DNA from: Crossiella sp. S99.2
GTDB lineage: Bacteria; Actinomycetota; Actinomycetes; Mycobacteriales; Pseudonocardiaceae
Reading direction: 5' to 3'
Length of the DNA: 64,000 nt
NCBI RefSeq assembly: GCF_023094165.1
Contig: NZ_JALMDK010000003.1
Coordinates: 924,118-988,117, forward strand
Shown: piece by piece, positions 16,912-24,631 of the stretch
How the letters are laid out: each line of letters begins with the position of its first letter
Numbering within the stretch: the first letter of the stretch is position 1
Translations under genes and position numbers: made by a program
The notes under the pieces: generated by a model
Database searches by the model: none
What the model saw: only the letters and a program-made list of their open reading frames with translations
What the model was told of the DNA's origin: nothing

Positions 16912-18402
16912 ATGTCCGAACAGCCAAAGGTACGGACCACGGAAGGCGTGGTGCAGGGGCGCCGGCGGCAGGGGCACGCGGTGTTCCGCGGCATCCCCTA
17001 CGCCCAGCCCCCGGTCGGAGCGCTCCGCTTCGCCGCGCCCGCACCGCCGCACCGCTGGGAGGGGACGAGGCAGGCGGTCGAGTTCGGCCCCGTGGTGCCG
17101 CTGTCCCTGCCGATCGACGTGCCCCCGCAGGGCACCGACTGGCTGACGCTCAACGTCGGCACTCCGGATCCCGGCGCGGCGGGACTGCCGGTGCTGGTGT
17201 GGATCCCCGTGGGCGGCTACCTCTCGGCGGCCTCGAGCGACCCGATGTTCGACCCGGCAGCGCTGGCCGAGGCGGGAGTCGTCGTGGTGACCATCAACTG
17301 CCGAGTGGGCGCGGAGGGATTCGCGTTCCTCGACGACGTGCCGCCCAACCGCGGATTCCTCGACCAGATCGCGGCGCTGGAGTGGGTGCAGCGCAACATC
17401 GCCGCCTTCGGAGGCGACCCCGGCCGGGTCACCGTGGGCGGGGTGTCCGCCGGGGCGGGCTCGGTCGCCGCCCTGCTGACGATGAAGTCCGCGCGTGGCC
17501 TGTTCCGGCGGGCCATCGCCCATTCGGTGCCGGGGATGTACAGCACCCCCGCCCTGGCACGGCAGGTCACCGCCGCGTTCGCGGACCGGCTCGGCGCGGC
17601 GGCCCCCACCGCCGAGGCCCTGCGCGAGATCGACCCGTGGCACCTGGCCGCCGAGCTCACCTCCTTCAACGCCGGCCTGCACGCGCACCGGGAGAGCTGG
17701 GGACGCCTCACGGAGGCCGGCTCCGCGCTGTGCCCCGTCGTCGACGGCGAGGTCCTCCCGGAAACGCCTTGGCCCGCGCTGACCGGCGCGCGCGCGAGCG
17801 GGATCGAACTGCTCGTCGGCCACGCCCGGGACGAATTCCGGTACTTCAGCGTCGTGAGCGGACGGTACGGCACCTTCACCGAGCAGGACGCCCACGCAGC
17901 CCTGGATCTGCTCGCCCCGCAGCCGGACGGCGCGCGGGCCTACCGTGCCGCGTTCCCGCAGGCAAGCCCGGAGGAGCTGGTGGAGATGGTGTACTCCGAC
18001 GCTCTCTTCCGCATGCCGTCACAGCAGCTGGCCGAGGCGAACGCCGCAGCAGGCGGCACCTCGTACCTGTTCGAACTGTGCTGGGTTGCCCCGGTCCGCG
18101 GCGGCATCCTGGGCGCCTGCCACAGCCTCGACATGCCCCTGGCGTTCGGCACGCTGGACAGCCCCGTCGGCACCCAGCTCATCGGCGAGGAGCCCACTCC
18201 CGAGGCCGTCGCGCTCTCCCGCGAACTCCAGGAGACATGGGTCCGCTTCATCACCACCGGCGACGCGGGCTGGCCCGCTCACCGGCCCGGCGGGCACCTC
18301 ACCCGCGTCCTGGACACCGAGTCGAAGACTCTGCCCTACCCCGAACAGGCATCCCGCCAGATCTGGGAAGGCCACTCCCCCGCACCCTTCGATCTCTCGT
18401 AA
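16912..18402 (+). CDS. Type B carboxylesterase family protein
   Basis: 496 aa of the carboxylesterase/para-nitrobenzyl esterase family. Family blocks: FRGIPYAQPPVGALRF, a flap equivalent to GG(A/G)xxxG (IPVGGYLSAAS), nucleophile elbow GVSAGAGS (Ser179), GHARDEFR and catalytic-His block GACHSLDMPLAFG. The elbow has Val where Glu or Gln is usual and Ala in place of the second Gly. No signal peptide. The ribosome-binding site is AAGGAAGGA before ATG 16912. It is paralogous to the esterase gene ending at 24349 but controlled by its own TetR. Confidence 0.92.
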   Translation: MSEQPKVRTTEGVVQGRRRQGHAVFRGIPYAQPPVGALRFAAPAPPHRWEGTRQAVEFGPVVPLSLPIDVPPQGTDWLTLNVGTPDPGAAGLPVLVWIPVGGYLSAASSDPMFDPAALAEAGVVVVTINCRVGAEGFAFLDDVPPNRGFLDQIAALEWVQRNIAAFGGDPGRVTVGGVSAGAGSVAALLTMKSARGLFRRAIAHSVPGMYSTPALARQVTAAFADRLGAAAPTAEALREIDPWHLAAELTSFNAGLHAHRESWGRLTEAGSALCPVVDGEVLPETPWPALTGARASGIELLVGHARDEFRYFSVVSGRYGTFTEQDAHAALDLLAPQPDGARAYRAAFPQASPEELVEMVYSDALFRMPSQQLAEANAAAGGTSYLFELCWVAPVRGGILGACHSLDMPLAFGTLDSPVGTQLIGEEPTPEAVALSRELQETWVRFITTGDAGWPAHRPGGHLTRVLDTESKTLPYPEQASRQIWEGHSPAPFDLS

Positions 18403-18439
18403 TTGTCCGGGCCGGCTCCTACGACTGCGACGCCGCCAC

Positions 18440-18673
18440 TCACCTGCCCATCGGGGACAGCGCGAAGTGGCGTACAGCCAGGCAACACCCGGCTCGCTTG
18501 GCATCAGATCCCACCCGAGGGTGACGGACGACATCAAGAGCTGGGAGAGGGCCCAGGTCACGGATGATCCCGGCCAGGGCGGCGTCGGCGAGCGCGGGGA
18601 CCTGGGTGAGCGCGGCCGAGGCCGCCGCCGCTTTCAGGACTGTTCGCCGGTTTGCTTCCCAGGATGTGCTCAT
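18440..18673 (-). pseudogene. Truncated Tat-secreted protein, N-terminal fragment
   Basis: Starting at ATG 18673 the frame encodes a textbook twin-arginine signal (ANRRTVLKAAAASAALTQVP, then ALADAA) and then runs only about 45 more residues of unconvincing sequence (AKRAGCCLAVRHFALSPMGR) before a stop. A Tat signal without a folded domain suggests a gene cut by deletion. The missing domain cannot be identified. Confidence 0.5.
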
Positions 18674-19031
18674 CAGCGCCCCTCCTCGAACCGGAACAGC
18701 TATTCGCATCCCAGTGTTGGAGCCGGGCAGTGCAGCGATGGTGAGCACTCAGCGCGGTTCACTCCGGCGAGCTACCCCGGAACACGCCAAAACGACCAAT
18801 TGCGACCGACACCCGAATTAATCTCGGATTATCGCAGGCAGGAGGGCAGGTATTTCGGTTCTTAGGTGCAGCGCCCTTCTCCCCGGTTCGGGTTCGACCT
18901 AGCCTTGTGGTGTCGCACGAACTGCCCCCGCCGCACGCTGTTGTCAGCCCTCGCAGCGGGCGGGGCGCACGGCGTGCGGTCGGCAGCAGGGGCCGACCGC
19001 CCGCCCCGGCTCCGGTGGGGCCGGGACCTCC
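18674..19031. other. Intergenic region without a supported gene
   Basis: I see no coding frame with family resemblance. The left half has a lower-GC patch (AATTAATCTCGGATTATCG). The right half carries the hairpin downstream of the 73-aa gene, listed separately. Confidence 0.5.
18976..19000 (-). terminator. Hairpin after 73-aa gene
   Basis: GCGGTCGGC pairs with GCCGACCGC across a 7-nt loop, 31 bp beyond the stop of the reverse-strand 73-aa gene. No U-tract is visible. Confidence 0.5.
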
Positions 19032-19253
19032 TCACGGGTCCCCGCCCCACCGGCAGCCCAGGGCTTGGTCGGCGTCGGCCGGCGGCTGGCCCGAGATCAG
19101 CATCAGCAGCTCTACCAGCAGGAACTCGGCGGCCGCGAGCCCGCCTTCGGCCTTGGTGTGCGCAACGAGTTTCTCCGCGCGGGTGCGGTCGCCCTCGGAC
19201 ACGGCGGCGGCCAGCTCGGCCACCCGGCCCTGTAGCCATCGGAAATCCTGCAT
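19032..19253 (-). CDS. Small helical protein (73 aa)
   Basis: MQDFRWLQGRVAELAAAVSE followed by an Ala/Leu-rich helical stretch (AAAEFLLVELLMLISG). ATG 19253 has GGAGG eight bases upstream, a strong argument that it is real. It is amphipathic without a signal peptide or Cys. No function recognised. Confidence 0.65.
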   Translation of the reverse strand: MQDFRWLQGRVAELAAAVSEGDRTRAEKLVAHTKAEGGLAAAEFLLVELLMLISGQPPADADQALGCRWGGDP

Positions 19254-19466
19254 GGTTGACCTCCGCGGAAATCACTCGTCGGTATTGGCCGGCGGACCGG
19301 CTGCCCTTGCCCGGTTTCTCGAACCGATTCCACTAATTCGATGGCGGGGCGTGGTTGAAATGGGCAGTGGTTAGGGCCCGTGCAGGCAGTTGATCACCGC
19401 GCACCCCTTCCCGGCCTTAGCGTCGGACAATCCGGAACGGGCTGATCCACCGCCAGGGAGTACGCC

Positions 19467-20486
19467 ATGACGTTGTCCTTGCCCGCAGTCGCCACGCACA
19501 CGCCCGCGCTGACCGCCACCTGGTGGACCCGCGGTGCGGGCGCCGAGCTGATCGTCCAGCTCACCGGGCGCACCAGCCTGGACCTGTGCGCGCACCAGCG
19601 GACCGAGTCCGCGGAGCGGGTCACCGTGCGCCTGGCCGCCATCCCGTTCGGCCCGGCCCGCGAACGCGAGGTGCTGACCACGCTGCGGTTGCGGCTGGAC
19701 AGCCCGTTGCGCGGCCGGGAGGTGCTGCTGATCGTGGACGGCAGGCAGCTCACCATCACCGCCGCGCCGAGCTGGACCGCCCCGGCCGAGGAGCCGAGGT
19801 ACTACTGGGCCAAGGCCCGGATCCTGGAGTTGATCGACCAGCTCGGTCCCGGCGCCGGACTGCCTTCGGAACGGGAACTGGTCCAGCGGCTCGGCGTGGC
19901 CCGGATGACGTTGCGCCAGGCCATGATCGAGCTGGCCAGCGAGGGCAGGGTGTTCCGCAAGCGCGGCAGCGGGACCTTCGTCGCGGCGCCCAAACTGGTG
20001 CAGGACCTGGCCGCCGCCGGCTGCGACCGCACCGAAGTTGGCCAGGACAACCCAGCGCGGCTGCTGGTCACCCAGGAGTACCTGCCCGCCGACCTGGAAC
20101 TGGCCCTGCAGCTCGACCTCGCGCCGGGCGAGCTGGTGCTGCACCTGCGCAGGCTGCTGGTCAACGGACCGGACACGCTGCTGCTGGAGTCCAGTTACCT
20201 GCCAGCCGACCGGTTCCCCGGGCTGACCTCGGTGTTCGACCCGGCCGAGGCGCTGCTGGACTGCCTGCGCGAGCACTACGACGTGACCGTGGCGCGCACC
20301 GTGGACCAGATCAGCGCGGCGCTCTGCGATCCGCACGAGGCCACCCTGCTGGATGTCGCGCCGACGGTGCCGATGCTCGCGCTCGACCGGATCGGCTACG
20401 ACCGGACCGGGGCGCCGGTGCACCGGGTCCGTTCGCTCTTCCGCGGCGACCGCTTCAGCCTGCGAGTGCACAACGAACACCCCTGA
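19467..20486 (+). CDS. GntR/HutC-family regulator with extra N-terminal domain
   Basis: 339 aa. Residues about 110-175 form the GntR winged helix (LPSERELVQRLGVARMTLRQAMIELASEGRVFRKRGSGTF, in segments), and residues 190-335 form a UTRA effector domain (PADLELALQLDLAPGELVLHL, VHRVRSLFRGDRFSLRV). The first 108 residues (TLSLPAVATHTPALTATWWT, VTVRLAAIPFGPARERE) form a beta-rich domain not usual in this family. ATG 19467 is the only plausible start, and the extension is in frame with good codon use. Ligand unknown. No target gene is directly adjacent, as it converges with an alpha/beta hydrolase. Confidence 0.85.
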   Translation: MTLSLPAVATHTPALTATWWTRGAGAELIVQLTGRTSLDLCAHQRTESAERVTVRLAAIPFGPAREREVLTTLRLRLDSPLRGREVLLIVDGRQLTITAAPSWTAPAEEPRYYWAKARILELIDQLGPGAGLPSERELVQRLGVARMTLRQAMIELASEGRVFRKRGSGTFVAAPKLVQDLAAAGCDRTEVGQDNPARLLVTQEYLPADLELALQLDLAPGELVLHLRRLLVNGPDTLLLESSYLPADRFPGLTSVFDPAEALLDCLREHYDVTVARTVDQISAALCDPHEATLLDVAPTVPMLALDRIGYDRTGAPVHRVRSLFRGDRFSLRVHNEHP

Positions 20487-20641
20487 TCCCTCCCGAGTGT
20501 TCGCCGATGTCGACGTTCATGGTGACCGGGATGGGACAGGGTTTTAACCAGGATGGGCGTACCGGCAGAACCGGCCCGGTGTATCCGACCGATCACCCTG
20601 TTGTCCGGCTCCCGCTTCGGCCGGTACTTGGTTTGTGCTGG

Positions 20642-21430
20642 TCAGCGGGCCTGGATGGGTTCGACTCGGTGGACAAGGGTGGCGATCAGGGTGCTGATCC
20701 GCGGCCACAGCGCGCGTGGCACGTCGTGGCCCATGCCCTCGAAGATCACCAGTTCGGCGCCGGGGATGGCCCCGGCCACGGCCCGGCCGCCCTCGGGCGG
20801 GGCCATGAGGTCGGCTGCCCCGTGGATCACCAGGGTGGGCAGGTCCAGCTCCCGCAACCGCGCCGTCCGGTCCCCGGAGGCGACCGTGGCCACCGCCTGG
20901 CGGGCCACCGCGATCGGGTCGTGCCCGCGGTCGTAGGCGAGCCCGGCCCGCTCGGCCACCGCCGCCTCGTCCAGCTCGAACCCGGGTGAGCCGGCGATCC
21001 GGGCGATCCGCACCCGCTGGGCGATCACCTGCTCCCGGGTCTCGGCCCGCGGCCCGCCGAAAACCTTGGCCTGGGTTTCCGGACTCGCCTGGCCCACCGA
21101 CATGTTCCCGGTGGAGGTGCTCATCGAGGTCAGTGACCGGACCCGGTCCGGATGTTCGATCGCGGCCACCTGGGCGATCTGGCCGCCGAGGGAAACGCCG
21201 ACCAGGTGCGCGCCGTCCAGACCGAGCACATCGAGCAGGCCGATGACGTCGGCGGCCATATCGGAGAGGGTGTAGGAGGCCGAGGACAGATCGCCGGCCA
21301 GTACCGCGGGCAAATCCGGCGGTGGCGCGTCGCGGACATGGGTGGAATGGCCAGAGTCCCGGTTGTCGAATCGCTCATAGGCCAGCTCGATACCCGCGGG
21401 TCCGACATCCCGGGCAATCTGCTCGACCAT
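20642..21430 (-). CDS. Alpha/beta hydrolase with internal N-terminal deletion
   Basis: 262 aa. The catalytic triad looks intact: nucleophile elbow GVSLGGQ, Asp in GAADLMAPPEGG and His in FEGMGHDVP. However, the usual segment between the first strand (GIELAYE) and RFDNRDSGHS is missing. Relatives have about 40 residues here carrying the HG oxyanion-hole loop, whereas this protein reads straight from GIELAYE into RFDNRDSGHS in frame. The deletion should impair activity, so this may be a decaying gene. ATG 21430 has AGGAG upstream. It starts 37 bp after the stop of an unknown gene on the same strand. Confidence 0.85.
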   Translation of the reverse strand: MVEQIARDVGPAGIELAYERFDNRDSGHSTHVRDAPPPDLPAVLAGDLSSASYTLSDMAADVIGLLDVLGLDGAHLVGVSLGGQIAQVAAIEHPDRVRSLTSMSTSTGNMSVGQASPETQAKVFGGPRAETREQVIAQRVRIARIAGSPGFELDEAAVAERAGLAYDRGHDPIAVARQAVATVASGDRTARLRELDLPTLVIHGAADLMAPPEGGRAVAGAIPGAELVIFEGMGHDVPRALWPRISTLIATLVHRVEPIQAR

Positions 21431-21467
21431 TGCCGCGTCAACTCCTGCACCTGAAACGCCGCCGGGT

Positions 21468-22553
21468 TCAGTGCACGGTAAGCCGGTCGGCCAGGTCTCG
21501 CAGGGTCTGCACAATGCCGCTGGCGGCCGCGTCGAATGCAGCGCCAAACCCGACGCCGAGCGCGCCGCCGACCCCGACGGCCTCCGCCTGCGCCCGCAAT
21601 TCCCTGGCCAGCGCGTTGCGCCAGCACACCTCGGCCGAGGACATGCCGAAGTGCTGCCGTTTCGGGGCCAGCTGGACGTGCAACTGGCTGTGCTCGCGCT
21701 CGGCCTCGGCCAGGGCGTGGCCGATCGCGTCGAGTTCGGTCAGTTCGGGCAGGTTGGCCAGGAAGTGGCGGAGCAGGTCCTGGTGGTCGGCCGGGGTGGG
21801 GTATCTGGTGAAGTGGAACGGGGTCAGGGCCGGGGTCAGGCGGTCGGCCCAGAGCCGGTGGCGGGCGCGGTCACCGCTGGGCAGGTCCTTGGTCAACTCG
21901 GTCAGGGTGGTGAGTTTCCGGCTGGGCGGCAAGGGTTTGCCGGCCGTGACGGGGGTGCGGGGCCAGTTGCCGCTGCTGGGGTTCTCCCCCGGACTCAGCT
22001 CCTGGGCGCGTTGGCACAGGCGCTGGCCGAACATCCGGCGCGCCACCTGGAAGCCGTCGTTCAGCTGCTTGTCGCCGGGGGTGCCGCTGGGCGCGATGCG
22101 GCGGGCCAGCTGCACCAGGGCGCCGGCGACCGTGGTGCCCGTCCCGCCCAGGTCGAGGTCCGGGTCCGTCCGGCAGGCCGCCGCCTCCAGCCGCAGTCCC
22201 GCCACGGTCTTGCTGACGGTCTTCAGGTGGTCCCTGGCCCGCAGCAAGGCCGGCAGTTCGGGCAGGCGCGGAGCGAGCACGGCCGCCAAGGTGTGCGGTT
22301 CCGGATCACTGGGACGCAGGAAGGGCCGGATCGCCCGGACGATCACCCGCTGCTCCAGCGGCAACGTGAACGTGGCCGGGCCGCGCGCGAACACGGGTGT
22401 CCGCCGCACTGCGGGCGGCGACTGCTCGGAACCACCAAGTCCTTGGGGCGCAAGCGGATCACCCATCGCCGACGCGGCGGCCTCCCGCAGGCCAGGCGGC
22501 AGCACGAACCGGCGCGGCACCGGCTCGTCGCCCTTCCGCCGCTTCTTCCACAT
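21468..22553 (-). CDS. Unknown 361-aa protein
   Basis: Begins MWKKRRKGDEPVPRRFVLPP (basic, then Pro/Gly-rich) and continues as helical segments (PELPALLRARDHLKTVSKTV, LPELTELDAIGHALAEAERE). A final glycine-rich stretch (AEAVGVGGALGVGFGAAFDA) could be a weak membrane-active helix. There is no catalytic motif. It is probably transcribed with the truncated hydrolase downstream. Confidence 0.65.
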   Translation of the reverse strand: MWKKRRKGDEPVPRRFVLPPGLREAAASAMGDPLAPQGLGGSEQSPPAVRRTPVFARGPATFTLPLEQRVIVRAIRPFLRPSDPEPHTLAAVLAPRLPELPALLRARDHLKTVSKTVAGLRLEAAACRTDPDLDLGGTGTTVAGALVQLARRIAPSGTPGDKQLNDGFQVARRMFGQRLCQRAQELSPGENPSSGNWPRTPVTAGKPLPPSRKLTTLTELTKDLPSGDRARHRLWADRLTPALTPFHFTRYPTPADHQDLLRHFLANLPELTELDAIGHALAEAEREHSQLHVQLAPKRQHFGMSSAEVCWRNALARELRAQAEAVGVGGALGVGFGAAFDAAASGIVQTLRDLADRLTVH

Positions 22554-22816
22554 CGCGCCGCCTCGCCCTCACCGGCCGGATCCCGCCGCGGCCACTCACC
22601 CAAGACTCCCGGCCCGATCCGCTCCCGCGCCGCGCATGTCCGGTTCCTGTCACCGCCGCCCGCACGGAGTTCGCCCCCGGAATCGCCCTTTGGGGCAACG
22701 GATTCCGGCCCGCGGTAATTCGGTGGCGAATGCCAGGACACGGCGTGGATGATCCCACCGCCCTGGCCGCCGCGGCTGTTGTCGCAGGCGCCCGGCCCGC
22801 CACGAGAGGAAACCCG

Positions 22817-24349
22817 ATGTCTGGTGCCACGTCCACGCCGTCCGGAGCCCAGCCCGAAGTTCGCCTGGCCGCCGGCGCCGTGCGGGGCAGCCGGGAGGCG
22901 GGCGTGGCGGTCTTCCGCGGGATTCCGTTCGCCGACCAACCGGTCGGTAGACTGCGGTTCGCCGCACCCCAACCGGTCCAGCCGTGGGACGGGGTACGCG
23001 AGGCCGTGGCCTACGGGCCGCCGCCCCCGCAGGCTGGGTTTTTCGGCATGGACGCGCTGGCGGAGCAGAACCCGGGCGAGGACTGGCTGACCGTCAACGT
23101 CTGCACTCCCGAACCGGGCCCGGCCGCGGGACTGCCGGTCATGGTGTGGTTCCAGGGCGGGGCGTATGCCTTCGGCATGTCCGGGCTGCCCGAGTACGAC
23201 GGCGGTCAACTGGTACGCGACGGCGTGGTGCTGGTGACCTTCAACTCCCGCGTCGGCCTGGAGGGCTTCGCCCAGATCGAGGGCGCGCCGGCCAACCGGG
23301 GCCTGCTCGACCAGGTCGCCGCGCTGGAGTGGGTCCGGGACAACATCCGGGCCTTCGGCGGCGATCCGGACCGGGTCACCGTCTTCGGCCAGTCCGCAGG
23401 CGGCGGCTCGATCGCCTGCCTGCTGGCGATGCCGAGGGCGGCTGGCCTGTTCCGCCGGGCGATCGTGCAGAGCACGCCGGGCACCGTCTTCGCCCCCGCG
23501 CTGGCCACCGACATCGCCACCGTCGCCGCCGCCGAACTGGGTGTGCGGCCCACCATCGCCGACCTGTCCACCGCCACCCCGGCCCAGTTCGCCGCCGCCG
23601 GTGACGCGGTCATGGCCAAGATCGGCGACTGGACCCACCGCTGGGGCCAGGCCGCCCACCGCCAGATCCCGTTCTCCCCCGTGGTCGACGGCGACGTCCT
23701 GCCCACCGCCCCGTGGCAGGCCGTGGCCGCGGGTTCGGCGCGGGGCATCGACCTCATCGTCGGCCACACCCGCGACGAACAGCGGCTGTTCAACGTGGTC
23801 GAGGGCATCTTCGGCCTGGTGACCGAGGAACAGGCGGCCACCGCCCTGGCCACCTTCGCCCCCGGACCGGACGGCGCGGACCGGTACCGCACCGGCTTCC
23901 CGGCCGCCGGCCCCGACGAACTGCACGAGATCGTCAACTCGGACTGGCTGTTCCGCATGCCCTCCTTCCACCTCGCCCAGGCCCAGGCCAACGCGGGCGG
24001 CCGGGTCCACCTGTTCGAACTGACCTGGACCGCCACCGGCATGGACGGCATGTTCGGCGCCTGCCACGGCCTGGACGTCCCCCTGGTCTTCGGCAACCTG
24101 GACCGCGGCCAACCCGCCGCCCTGATCGGCGAGGACCCCGCAGCCGCGGCACCGGTCTCCGCCCGGATGCGCGCGGCCTGGACAGCCTTCGCCACCCACG
24201 GCGATCCCGGCTGGCCCGCCTACGACAGCGACCAGCGCCTGACCCAGCTCTTCGACACCGAGCCCACGGTCACCGCCTACCCAGAGGAGGCGTCCCGGCT
24301 GATCTGGCAGCACCACACCTTCGCCGCGCTGCCGCTGCTTGAGGGCTAA
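22817..24349 (+). CDS. Type B carboxylesterase family protein
   Basis: 510 aa with FRGIPFADQPVGRLRF, the oxyanion strand (MVWFQGGAYAFG), canonical nucleophile elbow FGQSAGGGS (Ser193), GHTRDEQR and the catalytic-His block GACHGLDVPLVFG. ATG 22817 is preceded by GAGAGGA. It is clearly paralogous along its length to the esterase at 16.9-18.4 kb, but retains the usual residues at the elbow. No dedicated regulator is adjacent. It has no signal peptide, so the substrate is likely intracellular. Confidence 0.92.
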   Translation: MSGATSTPSGAQPEVRLAAGAVRGSREAGVAVFRGIPFADQPVGRLRFAAPQPVQPWDGVREAVAYGPPPPQAGFFGMDALAEQNPGEDWLTVNVCTPEPGPAAGLPVMVWFQGGAYAFGMSGLPEYDGGQLVRDGVVLVTFNSRVGLEGFAQIEGAPANRGLLDQVAALEWVRDNIRAFGGDPDRVTVFGQSAGGGSIACLLAMPRAAGLFRRAIVQSTPGTVFAPALATDIATVAAAELGVRPTIADLSTATPAQFAAAGDAVMAKIGDWTHRWGQAAHRQIPFSPVVDGDVLPTAPWQAVAAGSARGIDLIVGHTRDEQRLFNVVEGIFGLVTEEQAATALATFAPGPDGADRYRTGFPAAGPDELHEIVNSDWLFRMPSFHLAQAQANAGGRVHLFELTWTATGMDGMFGACHGLDVPLVFGNLDRGQPAALIGEDPAAAAPVSARMRAAWTAFATHGDPGWPAYDSDQRLTQLFDTEPTVTAYPEEASRLIWQHHTFAALPLLEG

Positions 24350-24354
24350 CTTGG

Positions 24355-24550
24355 CTGTGCGGAGGGCTTTCCGGCGTTGTTCTGACCGCGCGAGTGCACA
24401 GCCAGTGCAGCTGGGTGGTTTTGCCGGAGCCGCGGGGGCCGGCGAGCACCAGGCGGGGCGGGTGGGCAGCAGCTCGGCCAGGGTGGTTGATTTTCCTTGC
24501 CACACAACGGGTTGGTCGAGTTTGACGGCGGCGGTCGCGAGCACCCCCAC
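24355..24550 (-). pseudogene. Frameshifted remnant of a P-loop ATPase
   Basis: From ATG 24550 one frame reads MGVLATAAVKLDQPVVWQGK then STTLAELLPT. After a frame change it continues RLVLAGPRGSGKTTQLHWLC, a classic Walker A strand, before running into the esterase 3' end. Together these resemble the N-terminus of an NTPase fused across a frameshift, with the rest lost. Confidence 0.55.
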
Positions 24551-24631
24551 GGCGGGATCCCTCCTCCCCGGTCAGGCGAAGAAGTATCACGCTCTGTGGA
24601 CGCTGTGCCACCTTCAGCCTATGCCTATCGG

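Noticed and set aside
20520..20600. Possible extra copy of the TTGGCC/GGTACGCC repeat
   Set aside because: It contains GGGCGTACC and CCGGCCCGG fragments but not the 20-mer core or paired arms, so the similarity is at chance level for this base composition.
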